In this document: piece by piece, positions 1-10,985 of the stretch
How positions within the stretch are numbered: the first letter of the stretch is position 1
Layout of the letters: each line of letters begins with the position of its first letter
Assembly: GCA_013423325.1 (NCBI GenBank)
Contig: BLJB01000180.1
Span: forward strand, 186,001-250,000
Direction of reading: 5' to 3'
DNA: 64,000 nucleotides
Origin: Usnea hakonensis
Lineage: Eukaryota > Ascomycota > Lecanoromycetes > Lecanorales > Parmeliaceae
Position numbers and translations under genes: made by a program
The notes under the pieces: generated by a model
Databases searched by the model: none
Told to the model about the DNA's origin: nothing
What the model saw: only the letters and a program-made list of their open reading frames with translations

Positions 1-512
1 TGGCACAAATTACGATGCAGTTGGTGGCTTCCAAACCAATTCTGCCCCAGCTTTGTCCACGATTCAGGACCACGACGGCTCTACCGACAAATTAATCTAC
101 GAGGCGCATCAGTATCTTGACAATGAGGGCGGCACGACGGCCCAATGTGTTACTAATGGCGTGAACGACACACTCGAGCCACTGACCTCCTATCTGCGCA
201 GCGCCGGCCGTAAGGCCATGCTCACTGAGACTGGCGGTGGCAACACAGCGAGTTGTGTCACGGATGTCTGTGAGGAGCTCAGCTACTTGAATTCGAATTC
301 CGATGTCTGGCTGGGATGGGTTGGTTGGGCTGCTGGTATGAGAGCCTCACCTTTCTTCTCCTTGATCCACTCTTCTGTATGCGATTACTCACCCCATTTG
401 CCATTTAGGAAGCTTTGATAGCACCTACGTCCTCACCGAATCGCCGAACGGCAACCAGGATACCTCCCTCGTCGCATCTTGCATTGCAGGCATGTTTGAA
501 AACCCTTCTTGA
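1..512 (+). CDS. GH5 endoglucanase (EG2/Cel5A type), 3' part
   Basis: This is the C-terminal part of a secreted family-5 cellulase that hydrolyses internal beta-1,4-glucosidic bonds. It enters from outside the window and reads in frame from base 2. Exons are up to 335 and 409-512, separated by a 73-nt GT..AG intron (336-408); the stop is 510-512. The motif MLTETGGGN carries the catalytic nucleophile Glu, followed by a Cys-rich TASCVTDVC segment, LGWVGWAAG, and after the intron FDSTYVLTESP and a terminal SLVASC. This order is that of the fungal Cel5A/EG2 C-terminus, so the family call is strong. The acid/base Glu and any cellulose-binding module would lie upstream and cannot be seen. Confidence 0.93.
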
Positions 513-2982
513 ACAAGCGGTGAGGTCGCACGAGGCTATCCAGGCACCTGTTGCTCAGATTGGTGGCTTTTGCTCGTCAAGACGATGACAGAGGTTTTTT
601 CAATTTTCTTGGCCATCTTGTGACATCACGGCCGGCGCGATCTCCGTGCAGGCTTCTAAAAGCAGATGAGAATGGTACTGGATGGAGTCATGCGGGTTGA
701 AGGAATGGTTTGGGAGGCTAATTTGTGACTATCATCATATCGTAAAGTTATTATTAAGCATCGACATTTTCAGCTTGATGGATCCCAAAATCTCCGAAAT
801 AGCAACGTGATAAATTGTAGAAAAGGACTCCAAAAACCGGGATGGTAGCTTTCTACTTTACCTTCTAGAAATTCCAGGCATTCAAGAAAGCAAACAAACC
901 CAGATTCGCCCGCACGCTAAATTCTCACACACCCCAAAAGTTCTACATATACTTCAGGTACCTGCCCCCATGCACCAATCACACCCCGTACCATTTCCCC
1001 GCACCCGATCCAACCTATCACCCCCCCTGACACCGACCCGGAAATGCGGGGTAGCACCACTCAGCCACGCACATGCCCTTCATGAAGTCTTTGATTGTAA
1101 AGTAATCGACCATATTAGCTCCGCCCACGCGACGCGACGGCTGTGAATGGGCGGACGAATGGACGCAGTGTGGCAGTGAGCGGGGGCGTGCTACGGCCGT
1201 TTTGTTTGTGTGACTCCGCTTTCTTAATTTTTTCTTGACTGGCGGTGTACGAGTAAGGGCCGGATGGAGCCGGATGTACTTTGTTTGTTGGCTTGGGTTG
1301 ACTTGATTGCTGACTGGGCTGATGGGGTTGATGGGGGGGTTGGGGGTTGGGTGAGTAAGTAAGTACTTGGTTTTGTGGTGGAGTGGGGTGGAGGGGGGAA
1401 AGGCTGATGAGATGAGATTCGCTGTGTATGGTAAGGTGGGGGAGGGGGGGTGTGATTGGTGGAGGAAAGGATCTTGGTCTTAGAGATATATTTTCCTTAA
1501 AAGATAAAGCTTGGAAACTTGAGCCTCAGTATTTCAATATTCCTCATCGGAGAAACGTCTCTGCTTTTGCCAACTGCGCCGTCGTTGTTGGTGCATCGGG
1601 GAAAGTATTATTAAGTAAGTTAAGACACGACTGGAAGGGAAAGAATAATTACGTAACTCTCTTTCTTTCTCATAGAATTATCATCTATCTATCCTACAGC
1701 CTATCATCCACGGTTCCTGACATCTCCATGCTCACGCTACAACATAGATTTTGGAACACAGAGAATTGCGAAACGAAACCAACCTACCATCCATCCCCAA
1801 ACCTATTCCAACTTCCCCCGCGAAGGAGCCCATATCCCACCCTCTACCCCCTCTCTCTTCCCTTCCCCTCCTCTCACCACCCTCCCAAACCCTCCTTCAC
1901 CCGTCCAAGAGAAAACGAAGCTATAAACACGCTCCACGATCCACAAAAACGCCAAAGTGTCTAACACGACATACACCAATCCATCGCCCACTCCAATCAC
2001 CCTTTCAATCCAAAACACCCACTCCTCATACAAGCACACCTCCCTCCTCCACGGCACCGACGATAGATAGGATAAATCTGTTGATACGCTAGGAGGAAGA
2101 AGAAGCTGGGGATGAGTGGCTGAAGGTCGTTGGATGGGTGAGGCAAAAACCCCAACCCAGCACCAAATAAATCCACAGCAAACCACTTACTTCCTCACTC
2201 CCAACTCTGAATTCGGATTCATTACATACTCCTCCCACCCATACGCACGCACTATCCTATAACACACCTCCAGGACAAACTATACCACCCTGTCCACACA
2301 CTTCTCCCAACGACTCCTCCCGACGACTCCTCCCGACGACTCCACAGCCCGTGTTTCAACCACTGGCATCCCTCACAGCAGGCCTCTTTCCCAAGGCTAA
2401 GGGGAAGAGACCCGCTCTGGGCTCTGCTTTTGATGGATGGGGATTTGGGATAATAGGGTTTGGATCTCGTTGGGGTGATGGAGGGGATGAGGGGGATGGG
2501 GCATGTGTTCGAGGAGATGGTATAATCTTCTGCCTGTGGTTGCAGGTAGCCTTTCGAGCTGTTCCGGCTGGGTGGTGTGATTGAACGCTTGGGGGCAGAG
2601 AGCGGGAGGTTTGCTGCTTTATTCTGGAGATGGTTGTTCTTTGTGTGGGGTCTACGAGGATGGAAGATTGTCGGTGGGAAGGCTAGAATGTAGGAGGGAT
2701 TTTTTTTGAAGGAGAGATTGCGATGGGAGACTGTGAGAGTGACTCGATTATAAGATAGGGTGTTGTGTGGAATGGGGATTCAGTAAGAGGTGAGTATGCT
2801 TGGATCATGGATATGGAATATGGTTTTGTCTGACGATTCTATGTTACTAGCACGCTACAGTGACGGGGATAGTGTCGTGTCCAATAATTTCCGCATAAAC
2901 AACATGCCAAAGTGACGGTACTGACTGTGTAGTCTATCAAGCTCATCCCAGTTACTCAAACTCGCCAACACCACTCAGTCAT
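513..2982. other. Gene-poor interval with alternating purine/pyrimidine skew
   Basis: I see no convincing gene. About 1260-1480 is G-rich, about 1790-2350 is a C/A-rich pyrimidine-skewed block with three near-copies of a CGACTCCTCC motif near 2310-2342, and about 2400-2780 is G-rich again. The long reading frames here are Pro/Ser or Gly/Trp-rich by-products of this skew. The first few hundred bases are presumably the 3' UTR of the cellulase gene. Confidence 0.6.
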
Positions 2983-4131
2983 CTAAACTTGGAAAAAGGA
3001 TATCAGTTGCTTCATATTATAGCCTAGCTCACTCATGAGCTTCCCAGGATTCGAATCGACGTCTTCATAAACCCACCGGCCGTTGCGATCCACATCGCCA
3101 GAGATCTTCAACAAGGTAAACTCATGTTTAGAAGGAGCCGTTTCTTTTAATTCTTCTGCACGCCCAAGGAAGGCGTGGAACCTGCTGTTGCCGACCACAG
3201 CGCAAGTTTCCTTTAGTTCTTGAGCACTTAGATGCTCAGGATAGCATGGCTGCGTATCTGGAAGAGCGACTCGCGCTACTTTCGACAGTAGGTGACCTAG
3301 CTCTATTGGCGGCTCGGCGTCCTCATCCTTCAGATAATTAACATAGATATCGGATTCGTCCTCTGTGAGCAAAGGGGATGGCCAGAACTCTTTCGTCACC
3401 GTGTGGATGTATTGGAAATGCAACTCAGACTCCTCGAGAGATATCTTGGCAGCTAGAAGGTCTTTCTCCCATTTCTGAGGTCCATAGTATTCCTGGTCGC
3501 CAAGTGACTTGATCAAATCCTTCAACTCCTTGGCGCCACATTCAACGTCGACGTAGAACCGCCGCCCGGTTTTGTCACTGGCGTTTGAAACCTTCAGTAA
3601 AAACATTGTACCCGACACCCGGGGTCTCACGTGCTGGTTCACCTCCAGCGGTGCTCCGCTGTCACGCAAATAGAGAAGATGGTATCCTTTAAGGGCGATA
3701 GCGGCGCGCTTTCCCCAACCTCGCCACCTCAAGACGTCCCAAAAGTGTCCAACATCGGGCAGGAGGTGAATATCAGGTTGAAAACGACCCTTGTAAACGC
3801 CGTCATGGGGTCCGTCTTGAATGCCCTCCGGCAAATCATAGATAAGATGGTCCTCTGCTGCCTTGATTTCGAGGAATTCCATCCTTGAACGACTACTAGG
3901 CGGAAGGCCGTTGGGATAAGTGGGCCCTAGAATGGGCGTCTTGATGGTTCGGAAACGTTCCAGATACGGTTTCCCTAAATTTGGGGGGGGAATAGTATAC
4001 ACTTGGATGAATGTGGGAGGGTCGGCCATGTTTGAATTGGTGCTTGAAGTGGTGAGGCACTCAACATTGGATCTTCTGCCAGAGCTAGTGTATATGTCTT
4101 TGTCGCGCGAAGGTTGATTAGTATTCCACAT
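2983..4131 (-). CDS. Hypothetical protein, paralogue family member A
   Basis: An unnamed protein of 382 aa if it starts at the Met at 4131; the frame is open to 4329, and a Met at 4029 is also possible. I do not recognise a catalogued domain. It carries a module twice: FLLKVS..D.TGRRFYVDV (about residue 175) and FTLLKIS..D.NGRWVYEDV (about residue 336). The first is preceded by HLLPDVGHFW and KGYHLLYLRD. The same order occurs in genes B and C just upstream (6781-7916, 8843-9620), which defines a local paralogous family. There is no signal peptide in the 382-aa form and no membrane span. Predicted soluble, function unknown. Confidence 0.75.
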   Translation of the reverse strand: MWNTNQPSRDKDIYTSSGRRSNVECLTTSSTNSNMADPPTFIQVYTIPPPNLGKPYLERFRTIKTPILGPTYPNGLPPSSRSRMEFLEIKAAEDHLIYDLPEGIQDGPHDGVYKGRFQPDIHLLPDVGHFWDVLRWRGWGKRAAIALKGYHLLYLRDSGAPLEVNQHVRPRVSGTMFLLKVSNASDKTGRRFYVDVECGAKELKDLIKSLGDQEYYGPQKWEKDLLAAKISLEESELHFQYIHTVTKEFWPSPLLTEDESDIYVNYLKDEDAEPPIELGHLLSKVARVALPDTQPCYPEHLSAQELKETCAVVGNSRFHAFLGRAEELKETAPSKHEFTLLKISGDVDRNGRWVYEDVDSNPGKLMSELGYNMKQLISFFQV

Positions 4132-4193
4132 GACTTTGTGTTGCGAGTATTTGAATCTGGGATCAGACTGGAGGGGTATGGTGGGAACTGCAT

Positions 4194-4600
4194 TTATGCT
4201 GTAATAGTCAAGATCAACGAGGATGGATCGTTCTCGTAGACGAAGACAAAGCTGCAGGAAGAGAATCGGTAAGCTGAGGCATCTCTTGAAATCGGAAGGG
4301 AATGGGGAGGAATCCTGAACATGGGCCAACCACTATTACGGCTACCCTTCGTGTGCATTTGACCATTCTCATGGCTCGGATGCGGCGAATGATGCACGGA
4401 CGACAGGTCAACAGGGAGTTGGGCAAGCCAATCAAGCTCGCGGCCAAGGCGTTGTGCGAAAGCCATCCAACGAAGCTGGCGCATCTCGTTGTCCCTTCGA
4501 GACTTAAAGCGATGTTTCTTGACATGTATTTGAACAAGGGATTTATGTTTTCCAGATGGGATTCCCGATGGTGGATTATAATTAGAGGAGCCGACCCTCC
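4194..4600 (-). pseudogene. Possible fragment of a fungal regulator-type gene
   Basis: One minus-strand frame reads a basic segment HVKKHRFKSRRDNEMRQL followed by a long hydrophilic tail to a stop near 4194. Short N-terminal stretches of this kind (a Gly/Lys-rich turn, then an HV.KH...RR helix) are typical of fungal transcription-factor-like proteins lacking an obvious zinc cluster. No upstream start or completed protein could be assembled, and the frame is cut off before family member A begins. It may be a 5' exon whose partner I missed. Low confidence. Confidence 0.25.
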
Positions 4601-5033
4601 GGCCCCGGGGCTCTGTCCGATCGGGTACTACATTTTAGGGCCCCTATGCGAAATTTGTTGGGCTTGGTTTTTCGTTCGGTCACGACAGGCAGGCTACAGG
4701 GGGAGCTCCGGTCATCCAGGGGATTTGAACGCACATGGATACTATGATGGCGGCGGAGGTCTTCAAGCAGGCAGGATGTGTTGCGGGAACTTGGTTAGAG
4801 AGTTTGTTTTGTTCTAGGCTGTTGGCATGGGGAAGGCATGCATGCGTGATGGAGAAGCTGTAATGACTGTATGTGTGTTGGTTCGTCCATCAGACCCTAT
4901 TCATCCCATCCCATCCCTATCGTCCCAAGTGCTTTCTTTGATTGTTTTCCGACGCGTTTCTTCTGATGGGCATTTTTTCCAACCGGGTAAGTGGTTGACC
5001 TGACCGTGGTTGGTATGTTATGCTACGAATGGG

Positions 5034-5061
5034 TTCTTCTTCTTCTTCTTCTTCTTCTTCT
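5034..5061. repeat. (TTC)n microsatellite
   Basis: About nine perfect TTC units, lying in a long pyrimidine-rich stretch between the 4.2-4.6 kb fragment and the gene at 5272. Confidence 0.9.
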
Positions 5062-5271
5062 CACGTTTCTAGCATCGATTTCCCTGAGACCTCGACGAGT
5101 TCCGCGGCGTGGCATTGGGAAGAATGGTCCTCGTAAATGGCGGAGCCGTCGTTGCTCCATTTCGAGAATTTGCAGGATATACATACATGGTACCGGTGAA
5201 TAGGTTGGGCCTGAAACGATTTGGGGAATGTTTGTTGTGCAGAGAATGGAGTGTGGGGGATGTGATAGCCT

Positions 5272-5677
5272 TCACCACCCAGATCGCAAAGTGACCGTTT
5301 TTCCCCAGCAATGAGTGGACCAATCCTTTTTATATAAATCAATCTTGGGGTTGTAGCGAACGTTCAGGTAAGACGCCCCGTTCGTTTTGGCTGACAGCAC
5401 TGGTGTGGGAATCTGATTTCCCTCTTCGTCAAAAGGTGAGGAGCCGAGTTGACGGTAGGGTTGTGTATGGTGTAGTGGTTTCTTTTCAGTCGGCGAAGGC
5501 CATTGATGCTTTGAGAACGAGCACTTGGATAGTTGGCTCCCTTCCTTCCTTGGACGTGTCTGATCGTTTTGGGGTTTTGAGATTCATTCATTCCTCTGTC
5601 GAGGACGTTTGTAGGAAATTGTTACTTACCTTGCGACCTTTGACAATGCGTCGAAACCTTGATCGGGTAGGATCCAT
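5272..5677 (-). CDS. Hypothetical protein, two-exon model
   Basis: The ATG at 5677 gives a 16-codon exon (5630-5677) that starts MDPTRSRF and is rich in basic residues. It ends at a consensus GTAAGT donor. Splicing to 5559 after a 70-nt intron opens a 96-codon exon with ordinary amino-acid composition (for example GSSPFDEEGNQIPTPVLSA and NPKIDLYKKDW). That makes 111 aa. The last exon may continue: a different frame just downstream (about 5061-5270) also reads like protein (YHVCISCKFSKWSNDGSAIY), so a further splice is possible. Function unknown; no family recognised. Confidence 0.4.
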
Positions 5678-6432
5678 GGTGGCGTTGGTGCAGATGAACA
5701 ATGATGCTGTTTCTTGTGTTGGTGGCGAGGGGAGAGAGAACGTAAATGGAAAGCTGGTGAGGGAGTATCTTGTGTGAAGTATGAAGCTAGAAATGGGAAG
5801 AAGAGATTCCTTAATTACCCTTCCTGGAGAACAGACAGGGTTAGCAGCCGTGTCACGGCCTTGCACTTGTCGTATAAGACCGTCGCCCGAAACACATTCA
5901 AATCAGCCTTGATGATTGGGTTGTTGATGACTCATGAAGTTTTAGGCTTCAAAAAAAAAAAAGAAATGCTGGGACCTCTCAGAGGCGATGACAGGCTAGC
6001 TGCATATTTGGCAAATGTTAAGGCGGGATGGAAGTGATGACTTGGGACTCTCAATTTCGCGTGCCCCAATGTGTTGGCGTATCAGATCCAGACTTTATTT
6101 TCCAATGTACCTTAGAGATTACCAGCCCCTTGCCTCCCACGTTTCGTATAAGTCCACCTGAGCCACATCCGAAGCCTGAAAAGTGACTATGTCTTATCAG
6201 TATGGCGGTCGATGACTCGCTGAGGAGAATTCTTACCCTCTCTCTTGACACACTCCCATACACACACCTACCTACCTAGAAACAGGTCCCCTGTCACAGT
6301 CGTCAGACCTCCCATCTAAAGTAATCGACCTGGGTTCTTGGCGCTTGGCAGCCTGAAACCCCGATTGAAATCCTCATCCGCCGCCTTCAGGACGCGCCCT
6401 CCATCAAGTCGCCCTCGTACCCACTGAGGCAT

Positions 6433-6778
6433 CTATTTCGTCGTTTCCTTGTACATCTCTTCAGAAGCGGCCTTTTGAGCACCTCTTCGGACTCCTTTGG
6501 CTATGTAAAAGACTGGATAAATTTTGGCTGCGATGTAGTTGGCTTTGTCGACAGTATCTCTGGGTTTTTAGTTGAGGCATTGGAAAAGGAGAGAGGGGGC
6601 GATGAAATAATGTTCTTCTTGGTATAGAGGTTTCCTTAGATACATCATATCCGTTAGCAAAGATCAACCAAAACGCGACAGAACCGAGTTCTTCCGTCTA
6701 AAGTACGTCTGAGAAATTGATGACTTACAAAGATATGTATTGAAAGGTGGCTTTGATGATTCCAAATCCGGACCCCAT
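6433..6778 (-). CDS. Small hypothetical protein (58 aa)
   Basis: Exon 1 (6729-6778) encodes MGSGFGIIKATFQYIS. Exon 2 (6433-6559) follows a 169-nt intron with a GTAAGT donor and an ACCCAG acceptor. Phases match exactly and the product ends in a basic, Ala-rich tail (AKGVRRGAQKAASEEMYKE). The Gly at position 2 is not in a clear myristoylation context. The ATG lies 2 nt after the inferred stop of family member B, so the two may belong to one transcript or to one mis-split gene. The stop at 6433-6435 is followed in frame by 38 more open codons. Function unknown. Confidence 0.45.
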
Positions 6779-6780
6779 AC

Positions 6781-7916
6781 TTATGGTGACGGTTTTTGCT
6801 GTGATTTCAAATTGTAAGAGAGATGAGAGAACATGGGAACGGAAGGGGTCCTAACCTGTTGTATTTCAACAGCAGTCCGTTCGAAATGTGAAACATAGTG
6901 TGTCAGACGTTCCCAATCACCGAGAGCTGCGAGCTGTGAAATGAAAATAGGGTCGGGTGTCTACCGACTCGTTAGATGTTCATGCTCTATAGAGGCGAGT
7001 TCACCCACATACCACCCATTCGGTCAGCGCTTCCATGCTCTGATCACCCCTCCTGGTGTCCCATGAATTAGGTCGCATGTACCTCAGCGCCACCAAACAG
7101 TGATCTCCAAGCGAACAGGAGAGAATCTTCGGTAGTACGTCCTCGTAGTACAGATCACCCTCTGCATTCTTCCCCCTGGCCATCTTCAAGAAAAAGGCGT
7201 CCCCAAAGATTCGATAATCCGTATGTTTATTGGGGAGCAATCCTTTCCCTATGGCAAGAGTGTACATGATGTGGTATTCGCCCCCCATAGTTTCAAGGCC
7301 GGCAATAGGGTTTCTAGGAGAGCAATCCATTCGTTTGAAGGCACGGTGCTTCCAGGCATCTTCAGATGTAGACGTCCAATAGGGACTGAGGACATCCGGT
7401 TGAAGGCGTAGACTGGCGTGCGTAAACGTCATGTGAGGGACCTCCGTTTTCTGGCTAGGAGAGGTGTCCTGGGCTTTGTCATTGCTATAGTTTTAGATGA
7501 GTCAGCATACAGACCTGCTTGGTCTCCGGGTTCTTCGAGTGACCAAATGGGCCTCTCCTCGAGACTTTATATGTGGAGTCTTACAATGAACCAAGATTGT
7601 TCCCGGAGCGTCGGAGCAATGGTACGGGAACTTCGACACCGTGATGATGAGCCGCTCGGATTTCATTCACATCCGAACGATGGTCCAAAGTCGGGTCGTG
7701 GAGCCCGGAATGGTAGTCTGGGGCTGCTTTGACCAGTGGCAGGGTAATTATGTGGAGCGGGGTGCCGTCGGCTGGAATGCGTATGGCTTGGATGGCGGGA
7801 CTTGCATCTTGCTTTCCCTTGAGCTTTTCGGTTCGATTTTCCGCAGGAGTGGTGTCATACGGCGAATCTGATTCGTCATATGAATGGGATGGCGTACCCT
7901 CGGAATAAGAGGTCAT
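6781..7916 (-). CDS. Hypothetical protein, paralogue family member B
   Basis: Four exons: 7585-7916, 7013-7484, 6856-6933 and a short last exon 6781-6798. Introns of 100, 79 and 57 nt have good GT..AG ends, and phases are consistent to a TAA stop (299 aa). The N-terminal third is Ser/Pro/acidic. The core contains PDVLSPYW, then GEYHIMYTLAIGKG and FFLKMARGKN..GDLYYEDV, matching the module of family members A and C. Exon 3 gives AALGDWERLTHYVSHFE, which aligns with SLGDQEYYGPQKWEKD of member A. That similarity, not the splice sites alone, supports the model. The last exon is the weakest part. Unknown function. Confidence 0.55.
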
Positions 7917-8842
7917 TTTAGATGATTGTTGGGTGCTCTAACCAGATGTCAGTGATAATGATGGCCTATGAAACTGAGTGCATCAGAATGGTGATACTTA
8001 CTCTACTTTATGAAAACTCTTCAAAGTCTCGATATTTTGAATTTTGCTCTGAAAATTTATCTAAAGGGGAGATTTTAGTAATGAAGGGGCTGGCTTCATT
8101 TGGAGATGGGGGGGAGGATGTGAATTGAAAAGGTGTCATGAGGTCCGAAAGCGAAAGGAGGACCTTAGGGTTACTTCCACAATCACGGAGACCGAGGATG
8201 TGCGGTGAAGAAGACGGAATGGTAGGTATGCATTGTCGGAGATGTAAGCCAACAGGGTCAATCGTGAAAGCAGATAGAGGGGTATTCTCGTACCACACGG
8301 AAATTGGAGGAAATTGGAAATTCGCTCCGATATTACGGCAGCAAATACTTCCACCAAAGAAAAACTTCCACTTGTGAACAATCGTTATATTGTGTAGCTT
8401 GAAGTGGTGATATGGTGATATGGCGGTATCCGATGTCCAAAACAAACTTGAGGTTTCGTGTCAGTAGACCGGATTGTTGCATCTCAATACTTCAACACGA
8501 GCCGGATTACGGACGATGCTCCTCGGTACCTGCACCGTGAAAACCGCTTCCGCAATCGCCACAAAGGCCATTTAAGATCCGTGCGGAATCTCGGACTCAT
8601 TCTTCAGGCCGACATTGGAAGAACACAGCTGAGGGCTTAAATACGAATCAGGGTACAGACATAGCGCTGACATGAAGCATTCTTGGAATGGGTACCTCTG
8701 GAGCATTAACGAGCTCCTTAGATGTATTGGAGTCGTTCACGGTGTGTCCATTGCCCACCGTTTGCATCTATCCCCATTACACCCCAGTGTTGTCTGCTCG
8801 GGGCTCGACACCAAAAGCCAATCCATCTCTCTCACTAGATTA
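7917..8842. other. Intergenic, no clear gene
   Basis: The interval separates family members B and C. A minus-strand frame of 145 codons (8008-8445) exists but has irregular composition and no detectable relation to B or C. I treat it as upstream sequence of B and 3' flank of C. Confidence 0.4.
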
Positions 8843-9620
8843 CTAAGCGTAGAGCGCTCCCAACATGTCTTTGGCCGTCTCTAACAGGCAGACCTCATAC
8901 ACCTTCTTGCCATCCTCTGTCGTCGCTGAAAAGAATTGGTCTGGCATATCAATATACCTCGTCCATCTCTTGGCATCCACCCTTCTCCCGATCTTTGCAA
9001 TGAAAAAATCGTCATGAATATGCCTCCCCTTACCTTCGAAGATTTTGTGCTTATTTTTCTCATAGCCAGGATCGTGAGTGACGAAAATGACGTAGTAGCC
9101 GTGGAGTTCCTCTTCTTTAATGTCTTGAGCCGTGACAAAGGTACGGTACGCGCGACGGTACAGTGTCCACTTATCCCCCGAGCCCCAGTCTCCACGAAAG
9201 TCTGGAATGTGATTGATTCCTGCATCCTTATGGCAGTCTTTTTCCGCCTTCACGTCGACGGTGTACCTCTCTACGGGACAAGGGTACATCTCGTCCTTGT
9301 GGAACCTGGCAACCCGGACTTTATGGGGTGGCGCACAATCGAGTGGTGGGAGAGCAGGCTGAGCTTGAGCTGAATTGTCGAATGTATTGTGCGAGGACCT
9401 AGAGCTGCTTGAAGGGAAGCTACCCTCCACTTGAGCTTCGACAAGGCTCGCATGAGTGTGCTGAACAGAGTTCTGCTCTGTGAGAAATCTTGTTTTCTTC
9501 ACAGGATTAGGTGTCTCTCCCTCGTCTCGACCGTTGGACTCTAAGATATTATTAGTTGTCATACATACAAACTTGGTTGATCTTACCGCCCCCCTGGGTC
9601 CCTTTCTTAAGGGCCGACAT
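8843..9620 (-). CDS. Hypothetical protein, paralogue family member C
   Basis: Exon 1 (9587-9620) encodes MSALKKGTQGG. A 46-nt intron (9541-9586) with a GTAAGA donor and an ACTAAT branch site joins it in phase to exon 2 (8843-9540), giving 243 aa. After a Ser-rich linker the core reads HIPDFRGDWGSGDKW, GYYVIFVTHDPGYEKN and DDFFIAKIGRRVDAKRW..YIDM. This is the same order of motifs as in members A and B to its 3' side, all three on one strand, so tandem duplication and divergence is the simplest explanation. No signal peptide or membrane span. Function unknown. Confidence 0.7.
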
Positions 9621-9870
9621 GCTGCTTGACATTGAGGACAAAAGATAACTCTTATTTTTGCACACAAAAACGCTGAACTGGATCCAAAGTAGGGCAAGGA
9701 TGCAAAAGCCAAAGAAGAGAGAAAGGAAGAGTTTCTCATTGCAGAGTCAAGAAAATGGCATGGAGCTTACGAGAATAACACTAGGGTCCTGTCTGAGTGT
9801 TACGGAACGACTCCGACTGTGATTCGCTATGACGAGGAGCCTTGAAGGCTGCCTTTTAAGCCCCGCACCC

Positions 9871-10302
9871 TTATCTCTTGAAAGACCCGGGAAAAATAGA
9901 CATGGCCGGACGCGAACTTGCAGCAGTGAGGCTGTGAAAAGACGATGACACCAATGAAACACCCACCTCCGTCCAAGCATCAGGCAACTAATGACGCAGG
10001 GAACGTTTCAAAAGCTGCGGTCCCAAAGCATTCATTGGTGATTAGAAATCCGCATAGACAGTGCATCTTGACACATCTCTGCTCACCTGAATGCCAAGAT
10101 GCTCCATAGGGATCTCTTGAACGCCGAGAGCAACCCCCAAAAAGTACAGGAATGAGCAGAACAACACTGCCAGCCTAGCGCATCCTACACTCACAAACCC
10201 AAACATCCCACCCATCCCATCCCATCCAATCCCAGCTCCCCCCTCCCCGCCACTCCCCAAATCTGCATCAAATCTCTCAACCAACAACCCAACCAAAGCC
10301 AT
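9871..10302 (-). CDS. Possible small membrane protein
   Basis: A tentative two-exon model: 10087-10302 and 9871-9987, with a 99-nt intron and a GTGAGC donor. It gives 110 aa with one hydrophobic stretch (LAVLFCSFLYFLGVALGV) that could span a membrane. The first exon is very Gly-rich and its codons reflect the G-rich local composition, so it could be chance. No family recognised. Confidence 0.25.
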
Positions 10303-10985
10303 AAGCTAATTATCCACAATTCACAAGAAAAGGTTGTTTAGCATGCACAGGAGATGTCTTGCGTTGGGGATTGTTTGGATGTTTGTTTTGAGACTGCGCA
10401 GGCTAAGGTTTATAGGTAGGGCTGATAAGATGTCTAGGACGTAAGTGGTTAGCTGGAGTCTAATTCTTTGATCTGGCTTCTACTCGTAGTAAGTATTGAG
10501 ATGTTCACTACCTGGGCATGGACTCGCAGCGTCATAGAAAGCACAGGCTATAAACAATAGGCACAGTGAGCGTGATTTCTTCTCTCTTCATTCCGATGCA
10601 TGTAAGCAGCTTGAATACATTTCCTTTCTCCCACGCCCTTTCGATCCTGTGCTCATCTCCCTCATCAATCAAACATCTTCCATCCCGTCCAACATGCCTC
10701 GCTCATCCACCACCCCGCTTCTCCTAATGCTTCCCAGAAGACTGAAAACCTTCAAAAATAGTAGTACACCAGCATGCTGATTAAGCATTACCAGCGGCGT
10801 CGGTATTGGTGTTGGTACATTGTATAGAAAGATTGTACAGAAAGATTAATGATCGTAAGAAGCGAATGCTCTAAAAACCTTTCCCCATACTGTGTCGATT
10901 TGGTATTCGCTGCTCGTGCTCCGTTGACGCCGTGGCCCCATGCTCATGATATCACGCCATGAAAAACGCATGCTGTCGATGCTCA
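10303..10985. other. Intergenic, 3' flank of the kelch gene
   Basis: No gene seen. The right part is probably the 3' UTR of the minus-strand gene at 10986. Confidence 0.5.

Noticed and set aside
1428..2186. Overlapping long frames on both strands
   Set aside because: They follow the pyrimidine/purine skew, are Pro/Ser or Gly/Trp-rich and have no splice-consistent extensions.
4700..4740. Possible tRNA on the minus strand (GTTCAAATCCC B-box-like)
   Set aside because: No matching T-stem, anticodon arm or A box at the right distances.
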